Part shown: one piece after another, positions 34,775 to 46,820 of the stretch
Numbering within the stretch: position 1 is the first letter of the stretch
How the letters are laid out: the number at the start of each line of letters is the position of its first letter
The notes under the pieces: model-generated
The model's database searches: none
Told to the model about the DNA's origin: nothing
The model's input: the letters and a program-made list of their open reading frames with translations, nothing else
Position numbers and translations under genes: made by a program
Assembly: GCA_015680685.1 (NCBI GenBank)
Contig: MNCI01004656.1
Coordinates: 47,595-111,594, forward strand
DNA length: 64,000 bases
DNA from: Gnetum montanum
Taxonomy: Eukaryota > Streptophyta > Gnetopsida > Gnetales > Gnetaceae
Direction: 5' to 3'

Positions 34775-36985
34775 CTATAATCATTAAGGAATAAGGAATC
34801 ATTAGAAGGCATTTTCTAATTTTTATAACTTCCTTTCTTTCTCATACTTTTAGTTAGATTAAGTTCTTAGTTGTTAGGATTGTAGAGTTAGACAATTTTT
34901 GCAAAAAGTTATTCCATAGGTGTTATTTTCTTTGTGGCTCCTCATAGTTATCTATTTGGCTCTTATTTATGGCTCATTATGATTGGTTATGTTTCCTTAA
35001 GAGTATTATTTGACTGTTCTGACTTTTTCATGATTAATTCTTATTAACAATTTTCAAATCTCACTTCATCCTTAGCCTTAAAGTACTTTGTGGGTGTTAG
35101 ACTTTTTTGAAAAATTGGCTTAGACTTTCCTCGGTAGCACCCCCCACAACTAACATGAGCACTCCATCATGAAATAAGTTCAAAAATCATGAAAACCAGA
35201 GTGATAACAATCAAGGTATGGCTTGGGAAAGCTAGGAGGTTAGAGCTTAGATTAGAGAAGAAATTTCCAAAAATCTCCCTTGTGTGCAAATGAAAATGAT
35301 GGAAAATTTGGCTAAGTCCCCACATATTTATACTTTTTGGCAAACTCGATATTGGGGACTCGACATCAAGGATCCAATATTGGTGCAGAATTAATATTGA
35401 AGCCCAAAACTTTGTAATTTTCATAAGATTTTGATGGGAAATTTGATTGTTTTGGATTCCTAGAAGGTTTTAAGGTTGCTCAAAGGGTTTGGATGATGGA
35501 TATATGCATATTTTTATGAAAGGTTTGTTGCTAGAAGTTCATAGAGAAGGAATCTTAGCTACGAAAGTTCATAAGATGGATTAAGAAAGGGTAATGGATT
35601 CATGTAGTAAGAATGAATAGTTTAAATGTTATGGGAAGAGGTTATTGATGCTTGAAGATTAAAGATGATGTGGAATCACTTGGTAGGTATAAGGCACAAT
35701 AGTTATACAAGTGAGTCCTCCTCAAAAAAGGCTCCAACCCTTAATGCCCTTGTATAACCATGTCTAAAAGTGTCCTTAGGTACTTAAGGAGTTGAATGTA
35801 ACACATACCTATTTAGCAAAACACACATGTTAGTACCACTAGATTGAGAAAATAATGTTATGTTATTGAAAACCACAAGTTATAACTATTCAACCAGTGA
35901 GATGAGATGGACTTAGAAGGGGTTTCTGAAATTAGGATGTGAGGCATCTTACCATAGGAATAATAAATTCTTGGGTTTTATTAGTGGTTAAAGTAATGAC
36001 TAGCCTTTCTATTCAAGATTCAAACCAAGTCTAGAAAACCGTCTAGTGACATCACATTATTTCATCTCTTGGAGTTACAACTATAAGACTATCAATGTTG
36101 CCAAGAGTATCATCACTTGGTGTATTGTCCAAAAAAGGAGTTTATTTATGGTACTTTTTTTATTTTTTTTTTAGATTTTTGAGAAGTCATCTACCTTCAA
36201 GCATGGGTAACATGTCTTTCTATTGGGACCTCCAAAAATTTATTTTGTGCTCTTTTATTTTTATTTGTGTCAACCTTTCAAGGTAGCACTTATTTTACTC
36301 TTACTTACATTAGATGTACAAGGATATAGTACAATCTTAACAACATGATAGAACTCACTACAATAATATAAAAGAATCCACAAATCCCGTTGATGTCACA
36401 CCCTTTTCATTCCCACTTGGTTCTTCACTTTTCGGTCTAGGAACAATGATCACAAGTTTATTCTTAGTTGTATGATGGAAAAGAATATCATTATGGCCAT
36501 CGTAAGAACTTCTTATAATGGAATGGATGGATGGATGATTTGGGCTCACTATTCAAATAATCAAGCCCTTATGACTTGATAGCATGGAGAAATCTTCACT
36601 TTATTGGATTGCATGTTACCTTTATTTATAATATGTCTTATTTGTAATCAAAATTATTTACAAAGGGTTTGAAAACAAAGTATGAAAGAAATGAAAAAAG
36701 ATAGTAAGAAATGTGAAAAGTATTAAGAATGAAAAAAATGTTAAAGAATATAAAAAATTTAAGAAATGAAAAGTATCAAAGAATGAGAAAAGATTATAGA
36801 ATGTAAAAAGGTATATCAAAAAATTAGAAATTTAAAAGTATTGTACAACAAAAAATAGAAAAGCACTATTTAATTCTGGACTAAAGATAGGGCATCCTCC
36901 CCACGACTGAACTCATGGAAAAGTGTTCACAAAATGCTCCCTATATCTCCTAGATCATACAATCTAAGTAGTTTACTTACCATGT
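34775..36985 (-). other. Element B: non-coding block with two purine boxes
   Basis: On the minus strand, purine box 1 lies at 36893-36911 (AGTCGTGGGGAGGATG), followed by a low-complexity tract at about 36660-36890 (T-rich in element sense). Purine box 2 is at 35137-35154 (GTTAGTTGTGGGGGGTGC), about 360 bases before ORF3. Region order matches elements A, C and D. Confidence 0.6.
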
Positions 36986-37740
36986 TTATTGATTTAACTT
37001 TTGTATTATTATCCTAGGTAATTTTGATGGTAATGGAATCTTAATCTTTGAGTTATTATTTTCTTTTTCCATTTGTGTATGATTAAGATTTAATAGTTTC
37101 ATTTTTGGGTCCTTAGTTGGAGTCATTTTCCTAAAATGGAAGTTAATAAGTGGATTAGGTTGTTCCATGTATTTTTTGGATAATTTTTGGTTCTCAATTA
37201 GTGGCCATGGGGTGTCTTTTGATTTTGTGGATCCTACTCTCTCTTGTGTGCACACTTGTTCTTCACACTTGTTGTGGACTAGTGTGATGATGATGTTAAC
37301 ATTTTGAAGTGTCAGTCCATAACTGTACCCTTTGCTTTTAGTAGTAATGCATGGAATTTGCTGCATGTGTATGGATCTATGATTGTCCTCCTTATAGATC
37401 TCAATACATAGATCCCTCATACTTAGCTTAGCATTAATTGTGATAATCAGAAATTCCTTGTTAGTATCTTTCACATCTATTCCTAGAAAATCTGCCAAAT
37501 AAGACCACCCATTGATAGTGGTCACTATGTTATCTATTTGTTCCAAAGGAATGACAAAAAATTGATCTGCAAGCTCCAACATGATGTGGCATTATTTGAA
37601 TGGTGGTAAGTTCCATGCTTGATATGTTTTTTAGGAGATCAAAGTTAGCCTAGAACATGAGTCTAATAGAGCTTTGCATGGTATATTTCCAACTACTAGT
37701 AGATAAATTAAAGGAACTTTTGGATCAATTTTATTTTTAG
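36986..37740 (-). pseudogene. Element B: retropepsin-like protease, broken
   Basis: The minus strand reads PCKALLDSCSRLTLIS at the active-site loop (the Asp is kept, the Gly is Cys), then LELADQFFVIPLEQIDNIVT, TINGWSYLADFLGI and a shortened flap region. The downstream part (37582 to 36986) is one open frame of 198 codons. It extends past the usual protease end with hydrophilic sequence, as the N copy does. Upstream stops break the link to gag. Confidence 0.78.
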
Positions 37741-40304
37741 GGAGTGGTCCTACCTTTATTCAATCTATAATGATTTTAGTAAGCATGATAGTTTACATGT
37801 TTGAACTGGATGATGATAAAAGCTTGTGGGTAGTAAGGGAACTTTTGGTAGGGGAAGTTGATCTTGTTGAAGCTCTAATTCTACCAACCTTTTTAGAACT
37901 TGTCCTAAAGAAAGGATGTTTTTTCATTTGGCCCTTAGTATTGTTGGTAGGATTCTCTATCTAAGTATTCTCTACCCTTGTAGCTTTTCTCTACTATTGT
38001 TGTGATGGAAATTCACCTTGCATAGCAGGTGGTGGCACTGGTGGTAAAGGATTAGAAGGGAAATTTGATAGGCCAACTATTGGAAAATGTGTGTGAGGAC
38101 TCTAATCCATCCTTGGTGTAGTAGGTCTATAGTATTTTGGTGGATAGTAAGAAGAAGTAGTTTGAATTGATGTGTTTCCTAGAGATATTAGATGTTGAAC
38201 ATATTATCCATAATGGTTTGGTTGTGTGTATGAATATTGTTGCCTTGGCAGTGGCATGACCCACATCTATGATTGCTACCATTACTGCTAATATTGCTCA
38301 TATGGTAAGGATAGGCTCCACTTGGGTAATATGTTGGCTAGAAGGATTTCTTGATATTACCTTGAGGATAAGATAGTTATCTAGGCATCTGCTTCTTAAC
38401 AAAGCTTGGATTGACTACATATACTCGAGATTCTTACAAGTGGACCATAACAAGACAACATTCTTTAGGATGTTTATACTAGCACATAATGCATCCTTCC
38501 TCCTCTAAATTAGAGTCAATGTATCCTTCAATGATAGTAACTTTTCCCTTATGCTTATAAATTTCTCATCCATAATCTCTTTTCTTCTTTCTTTCCCTGC
38601 CCCTATTAAGTGCTTATTTGGTCTTTTCTTCTTGAATCTCTAGGGTTGTAGAAAATTTTTCATCCATTGAATCCATGACTTTCTCTACCTTAGTTGCTAT
38701 ATCATTGACTAATTTTTGAATAGGTAGAGTCTTTTTCTGGATAATATCTTCCAAGGTTTCATCCTTTTTCTTCTCACATATTTGCACATCACTCTTTCGA
38801 ATTAATGGATCTTTGTTATACTCTTCAGCTAATTCCCTCTTTCTTACCTCACCTCCCTCCTTTGCCACTTGGTTAATCAATCTTTGGATGCAATGGATAG
38901 TCATTTTTGATAACCTTCATTGGGCATAAACCCTAAGAGTTTCTCTGGTTTTGCTCTGCAACCCATCTACAATGTGCCTAAGCTATTCCCTTGGTTGAAA
39001 TCTATGGCTTAGGCATCTATGCAATAGGGAATAGTATCTACCCATTGATGCATTAAGGATCCCATGAGTCCCTTGCTTCCATCCCTAGATTTGTTTCCTT
39101 AAGTTAGATACTCATGAATAAGTTTGGTATTTATCATTGAAGAGTTCAAGCATGGTACTCTAGTGTTTGATTAATTCAGGTTCCAATGACCTATACTAGC
39201 TCTCTGCCTCCTTCACAAGTGTTTTAAAAAAAAATTCAGTTTTCACCACTCATGTTCTATGTTGTGTAGGGTGCAAGCATTGTGAAAAGCCTAAAGGTGA
39301 TGTTGTGGATTAGCATTATAGCCACCTTCAAATCTTGACATTTTGTTCATGTCTAGTCATTTGATTTGGCTATCTCTCATGTGCTTGGTTGGTATATGGA
39401 TAGCTTCCTGAATATTTATCATGCTTTGGGTTGTCATGAGGAGTTCATCATTATGGTCGGGTTTGTATGCTTTGTTGTAGTAGTGACCCCTTCTATGCTC
39501 ATACCTTTATTGATCCTCTCTTTGATTCCTTCATCTCCTTCATTAATATTCATCATCTTCTGCATTAGAGTGTCTTGAATATTAGTCATGATGATAATAA
39601 GTTCTTGTTTCTTTCCTATCATAGTCCTAGTACTTATGTCATCTTCTTTTAGAGTCCATCGACAATTGTGATGAGGTAGTAGCAGGAGAATGATGCCAAC
39701 TTGTTCTCCTTTCATGACTCTTGTATGTTTTTTTGTAGGATTTGGTAGGAACCCTTGGCCTTAAATCCCACTTATACCTTGAGTTAGTAGCCTCTGCCTT
39801 AGGTGTCTTTGCTAGAGTGGAATGACATTGGGCTTTGATAGGTTCCTCAAGTCTAATGATAGGTGTTTTTGAAGGCTCCTCATGGTTTTGGTGGAGTTTC
39901 TCTAAAATAAGTGCATCAACATCAAGTTCTTTCAAGACAACAAAAGTGTTGACCTGCTTTCCTTTTCTATGTACATGTTTGATCTCCGTGGCAACATCTC
40001 TCCTCATTTGTTGAATCACATGATACCCTTCCTAGATCTAGTCCAAATTCATTCCCCTTAAGGTAGTTTGGAGCATGTTAAGTACTACACATTTTGAAGG
40101 AAAGACTATGTTGTCTTGCATGTTCCTCCATCTCATTTGGTTGTCCTGATGAAAGATGAAAGTGAATTCTAGATGATAAGAAATAGTATGAGCATAAGTG
40201 ATTCTTATTGGCATTGGCATACCCCATTCTTCTTCATCAATGATTCTATCATTTCTTTTTCTTATCTCCTTGGTAGGTGGTGATGTATCTTTTTTTAAGG
40301 CCAT
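37741..40304 (-). pseudogene. Element B: gag with knuckle and linker, broken
   Basis: A likely start is the minus-strand ATG at 40302-40304 (MALKKDTSPPTKEIRKRNDR). N-terminal pieces run at 40038-40304 and 39639-40019. The capsid-like domain follows with stops (HLQAF near 39290), and a clear end at 38614-38904 (HCIQRLINQVAKEGGEV, LPIQKLVNDIATKVEKVMDS). The knuckle GCIMC-YKHPKECC lies near 38450-38490 and has C-x2-C-x3-H-x4-C spacing. A degraded Pro/Tyr-rich linker reaches the protease. Confidence 0.72.
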
Positions 40305-40433
40305 GTTTGCGATTTAAGATGTTGGTTAAGTGTTCATAACTTATTTTGGGTTATTAAAAAACTTAAAAGTTTGACTTTGGATTTCTGATACAACAAAATT
40401 TGGAAAACCAATTACTAAGCATACATTGACTTG

Positions 40434-40451
40434 TCCTTGACAAAGATGCTA
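40434..40451 (-). promoter_or_regulatory. Primer-binding site of element B (decayed)
   Basis: Minus strand TAGCATCTTTGTCAAGGA aligns with TGGCACCGTTGCCGGGGA; most changes are G-to-A or C-to-T transitions. Confidence 0.6.
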
Positions 40452-40452
40452 A

Positions 40453-41347
40453 TGATGAGTGGTGGAGTAGTCTAACATCCAACCATATGAGATACAAGTG
40501 TTCATGCGTAGCCCAATTGAATTTTGTAGATAAGGCAATGTGATTATGCCAGTAATTGGTTTGAGTTCATGATTGTTATCTTCCCACATAAGCTAGTAAA
40601 ATCAATGTGCATGGTTTAACTCATAGTTAGGTGTATGATAACTGATGTTGCTTTGGCCATTTTACTCCTAGTAAACATGAGGTAAATGAATGTGGTTTAT
40701 AAGTCTAAGTAACAAACAAATGAATCTAGTCTAGCCTAGGCGATGGACATTCGTTCTTGACTCTTCTTACATTTCTTGGACTTATGTAATCATTACTAGG
40801 ATTATCAAGTATCTCACTACTGGGAAAATCAAGTGATAATACCATTGGGTTACCAAATGATCACACTTTATACTCAAAATTAGTTGTATCCATTCCGCTT
40901 AACAACTGTAAAAGTAAAGTTCATGGGAAAGTAAATAGTAACTAAGAAAATAGTAATTAGTAGAATAAGTGAAAATAGTAAAATTATTTTAGGTAAACAA
41001 TAAAAACTAAGTGGATGCTATAATAGTAAAAAGTAATCTTGATATTTATTGCCATTCACACTTGTGTTTGAGTACAAGATGCTCAAATAAAGATTCTATA
41101 CAATCACTTCACACTGCACTACAGGTATACATTGCTAAGTGCTAAGTACTAAAATTAAGAAAAAAATTGATAGAGTTTCGCTAAGGTGGAATGAAAATTA
41201 TTATTTGGATAGTGCACCTAAGTGTCATATATATAGGCCTACATGTGTTCGTGATATCAGATAATTGACATTGTAGCTTGGGTCTTGATATCGGGGATTC
41301 GATATCAAATGGTCAATATCGTAGCCTTTTGAAAATGCAATTTATCA
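40453..41347 (-). repeat. 5' LTR of element B
   Basis: In plus-strand reading it starts TGATGAGTGGTGGAGTAGTC and ends TGCAATTTATCA. It aligns with 30975-31866 throughout. The U3 end has gatatcggggattcgatatc-type phrases near 41298-41330. Confidence 0.92.
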
Positions 41348-41794
41348 CTACCAACATCATAAGTGTGTTTAAGAACTCACAATGCTAGAGGATACTACAA
41401 GAAGATAAAAATTGTAGCAAAGATAAAGGAAGTGATGAAGAGTCTTTTGATGATTGTGTTGATCTTGTTGCATTAATACAACAACATTGACATATGGCTT
41501 GCTATGTTGACACATAAGTGTTGATGCATAAGCAATAAATGTTTATATAAATGCATGTACCAACTATATTTATGACATCTTTTGCTTGATACCTTAATCA
41601 AACTCTTATAATTTTGTTCTGTAAAAGATAGAATTTGTTAATGGTGCCTATAACATGGTGTGAAGTAGTTGTTTGAAATCTTTATTCAAGTGACTTGTAC
41701 CTAGACATATTGCATAACGACAATAAGGATTGGTACTATTTTATTCCATTGAAGCACTTTGAAAAAGCCTAGAGTTTATCTTAATGTAATTTTA

Positions 41795-41963
41795 TTAATA
41801 ATGAGGTGTTAGCCTAGTGGTAAGACACTTGATTTGAAAGCTCTAGGTCATGGGTTCAATTTAAGTGGGCAATGCTAAGTTATATAAAGTTCTAATTGGA
41901 CTATTTATCTTGAGGTGTACCTATGTTTCACTTATTTTAGCTTCCAACACCACCCGCATCCCA
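41795..41963 (+). repeat. tRNA-derived SINE inserted in an old LTR
   Basis: Box A TTAGCCTAGTGG lies at 41809-41820 and box B GGTTCAATT at 41853-41861. The tail ends ccaacaccacccgcatccc. The flanking sequences aatgtaatttta (41783-41794) and aatgcaatttac (41964-41975) look like a target-site duplication with two changes. LTR sequence continues on both sides. It was transcribed by polymerase III when active. Confidence 0.7.
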
Positions 41964-42399
41964 AATGCAATTTACGTTTTAATGCATATTAGTTTAACAT
42001 TTACATTTCCTTGCATATTAATGAATTGGTAGGATGAGTACAATTAGTTTCAAGCATAAACACGTATTCACTTGGTAATTCTAGCAACACTATTAGTTGG
42101 TTTTGCTCTATAGTATAATGCTTCGTAATCCTAGTAGAGGGTATGTGCATTCAAGATATGTATAGCAAACTAGGAATTAGACACTTATTGCTCTTAGGCT
42201 GGACATGAATTTATCTTTACAATAGTGGGTATGTGCAAACAATTCCCCTACCTTAAATCAATACTTCAATTAGATAGTGAATTTGATAAAGATATAGGAA
42301 ATAGAATTGAGGTAGGATGATCAAAATGGAGATAGGATAGTATTGTTCTATGTAATAAAAGAATAACAATAAAAATAAAGGTAAAATGTCACAATATAA

Positions 42400-42840
42400 T
42401 AATAATGCTGGCTATCTTATATAGTGCTGAATGTTGAGAATTACAAAAGAGGCATTATTAACAAATCCATTTGGTAGAAATGTGAATGGTTAGATAGATG
42501 TTGAATGTTAGCAGAAGAGATAAACTGCATAATAAAAACATTAGAGAAAGACTTGGAGTGACTTTTATTTCAAATAAGCTACAAGAATGGTGGCTTAGAT
42601 GGTTTAAACATGTGCAAAGAAGATCATAAAATGAGCCTACAGAAAAAGGTTGCTACATCATTGTTCCATGAAAGCTATTAAAATGAAGACCAAAAAGAAC
42701 TTGGGAAAAAAAAAACAATCAAAGATGATTTGAAGAAATAATGATCCAACTCTTTATAGAGATGAATGACAAAAACAAACTCATGTAGCAAATCCCATTT
42801 TGTTGGGACAAGGCTAGGATGATGATGACTTAGGTTAAAT
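42400..42840 (+). pseudogene. LINE 3' end (reverse transcriptase C-terminal tail), decayed
   Basis: Reads EMxMVRxMLNVSRRDKLHNKN, then SYKNGGLDGLNMCKE, then a 'GRPKKTW'-like block (EDQKELGKK) and THVANPILLGQG. The same blocks end the intron LINE (RLGVTPISNKL, RIHIASLILLDHS), so both copies belong to one L1-like family. Stops and shifts throughout. Confidence 0.7.
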
Positions 42841-42928
42841 ATTTTATATTTTAATATTCTAATATTATTTCATTATGGCCCAAAAAATATTAAGATTATA
42901 TGCATTAATTAAATATAACCATATGTAC

Positions 42929-43904
42929 TGATGAAGCATTAGTTGGCTGAGATATCGTAGATGCTATGTCATAAATGCTACATCGTATCTATAATATCAT
43001 AGATGTGATATCGCAGCTACATTGATGGGTACACATCGATGTAGCCTCATTGATGTGTACACATCAATGTGATCCTCTCGATGCATGCATTGACACATAC
43101 ATGTCGACACAATGTCTATTTTTGCCTATAAATACATGTGCTCCTACTGTGTATTTGACATTCTTTTCTCAATAGAGTAGCCTAACCCTTGTAGTTTTAT
43201 TTTGCAGTCCTAAAGAATAGTTAGTGAATGGTCATAGTGTGGATCTAAGTCAATTGTATGATGTCTTGTTCAAGTGGAAATGTACTTGGACACATTCCAT
43301 GAATGGCAATAAGATCGAGATTGATTCTTATTCATTGTAGCAATTTAACTTAGATTAAATTTACTTTCCATGAAATTTTATTTTACATATACTTAGTTAA
43401 TATTTATGTTTCACGTACTTAGTTAATATTTACATTTCCATGCATGTTAATCAATTGGTAGAATGAATGTAACTAGTTTTGAGCATAAACATGTATTCGC
43501 TTGGTAATCCTAGTAGTGTTATTATTTCATTCACCAAATAGCATAATGCTTAGAAATCCTAGTAGTGGATATGTGGGTTTAGGATGTGTACGACAAGCTA
43601 GAAATGAACACTCATCACCCATAGGCTAGTTTAGACTTTATCTTTCTATTGTTAATTAGATTAAATAATTGATTTTTTATTATCATTAGGAGTAGCATAA
43701 AGCTGAAACAACTTCAACAATCATATGCCTCACTTTGGACTAAACCATATGTGACAAAGCTACCAAAGTGGGAAGACAACAAATTGAGATCAAGGCATAA
43801 TGATCTAGATGCCACAACTAGTCCCATCCATGAAATTTGATCAGATCGTGCACAAACACTTGTGATTCATATGGTTGGACGTAGGGGGTCCTTGTTGCTC
43901 ATCA
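42929..43904 (+). repeat. 5' LTR of element C
   Basis: U3 has many ATCGATGT and GATATC phrases at 42950-43110. TATAAATA is at 43127-43134. Ends TTGCTCATCA. Confidence 0.9.
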
Positions 43905-43905
43905 T

Positions 43906-43923
43906 TAGTGCCATTGTTAGGGA
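43906..43923 (+). promoter_or_regulatory. Primer-binding site of element C
   Basis: TAGTGCCATTGTTAGGGA, a decayed tRNA-Asp-type site one base after the LTR. Confidence 0.72.
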
Positions 43924-44029
43924 TGGTGCTTGTTATCTAGGTTAGTTATATTATACACAATTTCTATAAAGGTATTAATACTTTATCTTTTAGAAACTTT
44001 TAATATTTGAAGTTACACATGATAAAACA

Positions 44030-46060
44030 ACGTCTTCTTCACATAGGACCCATAACACATCGTATGATAAAAACACTCATAGGAGAAATGATAGGTGCTA
44101 TATTGAAGAGAATTGAAGTGAATAACCTTAGGAAGGGGTTTCATATGCTCATTTACACCCTTACTACATGCAAGAACTATGTTCAACTAGTACAAACAAT
44201 CCTAGAGGAGATGGAGAAAGTCCTAGAACAAGGAGGACCTTAAGGCCTATGGCCTCCTTTAAACCTAGAAAAGATAGATCAAGGGACCATGGAGGGTGAT
44301 ATAAGAGCCATGGTGATTCTCCTAGTTCACCATCTTCCTCTTCCTCTTCAATGTCTAGTTTTGACAAAGAGAAACATAGGTATAGAGATAGAGCTTCACT
44401 ATGGGATCAAGATAAAGATAGACATTGAACCCAAGGGAAAAATCAAAGATATTAAAATGAACATAGATAAGATCATCACAATGAGATGAATAGAAATATA
44501 GATTATCACCATGATGTGTCTAGTATAGATGAACCATTTTTGGCTACTAGGGACCTAGCATAGATTAGGGAAGTAGTTCAAATACCCCAAAGGCATCAAA
44601 GGGATAATCGCATCAAATGACTTGATATGGAAAACTTTTCTAAATTTAGGAGAGGCTATAATTTTGATCCACAACATCATTTACAAGCCTTTCATAATTC
44701 TTGCACCTTGCAAAATGTTGAACAAAAATGGTAAAAGCTTAAGCTCTTTCCTAGGACATTAATAGATGAAGGTAAAAGTTGGTATAGATTGTTGGAATTG
44801 GATTCCATTCACTGATGTTTCACAATGCTTGAACTATTAAAGGAAAAATGCCAAACCTATGTGAGAGTGTCCAACCTAAGAAAGCAAATCCAAGGATGGA
44901 AGTAACAGAAACATGAATCCTTAGATTTTTCCTTGGATAAATATTATTCTCTACTACATAGATGTCCCAACATGGATTTCTCTCAAAAAGAGAAAATTTT
45001 CCACATCATAGATGGGCTTCGTAATCAAAAAACAGAGACCCTTAGGATTTATGCCCAAGGTTGATTATCCAAACTAAAAGTTCATCAGATACAAAGGCTA
45101 ATCGAGGAGGTAGAAAAAATAGAAGGAGAGCTATGTAAACAAGATAATGTAGAGGAATATAATTGGGACCCAAATCTTCAAAAGAAAACGGTCCATAACT
45201 ATAATGAGGAAAAAGAGACAACTCTTAATGAGGTGATTTCACAACAAACCTAGCCAATACAAAAGTCTATCAATGAGCTTAAAGCAAGGCTTGATAAGAT
45301 GTGGAAGTTAATGAATGACAAAGTTACAACTTACGTGAAAACCATAGAGGAAAGAGTAACAGAAAATGAATCAAGTAATCAAAATTAGAAGAGGGAAAAG
45401 AACTAAGAAACAAGTAGGAACACTTATTGATAAAAAGGGAAAATGGTTGTAGGAGAAGAGGCTATAGACTCAACCACAAAAGAGGATGATGGATGTGACA
45501 TTTACCTAGATGATGGATGTGACATCTGCCTAGATGACCATCCAAAAGGATATTGCCTAGTTATGTTACATCTACATGAGTATGGGGCCTTTGCTTTGAA
45601 TCCCAAGTTTGTACAAAAGCAAATGCCTAGGAAATTACCTTGCTCACAAGATTATTATAGATAGTCCTACAACCAATTATACTATTAGAGTAGGACTTCT
45701 TATTAGCCTCAAAATTACTTTAAACTACAATGGTAGAATCCATAATCATGGGAGAGGCCATCATCAAACTAGCACTACCCTTATTACCAGCTAAACTTGC
45801 ATGGATATTATGTTCAAAAACCTATTTCCCTAACTAGTTCTACTTCCTTTACCTCAAATCACTACTACCACTCTCTTGAATATCATCAACCCACAACACC
45901 TTCTATGGAAGCACCACCTCATGCCTCTCATCCTCTATCATTTCCTCAATATTCTCATAATTCCCTCCACCATATTTCACCTCTAGCACCACAGGAAGGT
46001 TCTACATCACAACATCAATGAAAGAATGCCACTTGTGCTATGATCATACACAGAAAGGAT
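44030..46060 (+). pseudogene. Element C: gag with knuckle and proline-rich linker, broken
   Basis: By alignment with D (ATG at 53318) the start codon is now ACG at 44030-44032. The capsid-like region at 44620-45130 includes HLQAFHNSCTLQN, KLKLFPRTLIDEGKSWYRLL, KYYSLLHRCPNMDFS and FHIIDGLRNQ. The knuckle C-DI-C-LDD-H-PKGY-C is intact at 45518-45556 and is preceded by a partial tandem copy (GCDIYLDDGCDICLDD). The linker at 45797-46021 is rich in Pro, Ser, His and Tyr (PPHASHPLSFPQYSHNSLHH). Stops and frameshifts separate the pieces. Confidence 0.75.
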
Positions 46061-46820
46061 AATGGTATTAGATCTTAACAAAAGTCTTTAGGATGACTTC
46101 CTCACTTGGGCACAAAACTCATAGACCTACCAACTCATCAAAACTAGCATAAGGCCAATCTGGTGCAACATCTTTCCTCTTCAGAACAATGTCTCCTGAT
46201 CATATGTAAAAGCCAATAATCATCACATCTCTAACACAAGACATAAAAGATAAAACTATCACTATGGAAAGATAGAAAAATCCATGCATTAGTAATGATA
46301 ATGGATGTCGTTATTGGCTGAAAGTTCAAAATGTTAACACAGTTGCTATACCAACCCACAACAAAGTCAAGGAACAAGTGTGGGAGTGAAAACAAGTCTA
46401 CATAGTAGCCACTAAACTAGGAGACATCTAGTGGCTTGAAAATGAGAATATAAAACTATTTCAAAGATGCATAAAAATAACTAATTCACTTATTAGTTTT
46501 GGACATAAGGAAATGGATCAAACAAAGAATTTAGATGCACACATCTTACACTATAACTACACATTAACAAAAGATATTAGACAAGGACACCTACAAATTA
46601 GGATAGAAAATGAAGAAGAAGAAGAAGGAAACACATTTGGACCCTCTAAAAAGGAAATACCTTCAAGGCTAGTTGAAGATATGTCTTCGAATTGAAACGA
46701 GATTATCATCAATGTTAGATGTGGTACCATGCGAACAATTAAATCAATAAAGATGATAAATGGAAAAACTGTGGTGCATATCCAACATGTGTGGTCCATT
46801 TTCTAAATGCTTGCCCACAA
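46061..46820 (+). other. Element C: degraded protease-position sequence
   Basis: This lies where N, A and B have the protease. Only short hydrophilic pieces are open and I could not recognise the active-site loop. A 'VQNVNT' type phrase and surrounding sequence resemble the end of the extended protease frame of B (LTLQNVNIIITLVHNK). Confidence 0.45.

Larger units (their letters stand above)
30975..41347 (-). mobile_element. Element B: Ty3/gypsy element with gag, protease and ORF3, no polymerase
   Basis: LTRs at 30975-31866 and 40453-41347 (892 and 895 bp), with a perfect duplication ctacc (30970-30974 and 41348-41352). In minus-strand order: LTR, primer site, gag, protease, purine box 1, non-coding block, purine box 2, ORF3, polypurine tract, LTR. 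No reverse transcriptase, RNase H or integrase block was found between protease and the first purine box, where element A has about 4 kb of pol. It is therefore a non-autonomous 10.4 kb element, inserted 34 bp from the right end of A. Confidence 0.92.
41353..42928. other. Older LTR remnant with SINE, plus LINE 3' end
   Basis: From about 41503 to 42240 the sequence parallels the LTR of element C in order: ttcaagtg...tacctagacatatt, then gcataaacacgtattcact, then cttggtaattctagcaacac, then ttgctcttaggctgg. It is therefore a strongly diverged LTR in plus orientation, interrupted by a SINE at 41795-41963. A LINE 3' end follows at 42400-42840. Positions 41353-41500 hold an unidentified tail that may be 3' coding debris of the element to which this LTR belonged. 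Confidence 0.6.

Noticed and set aside
42950-43110. Satellite or centromeric repeat
   Set aside because: The ATCGAT/GATATC phrases are confined to the U3 of the C LTRs and are not in a long tandem array.
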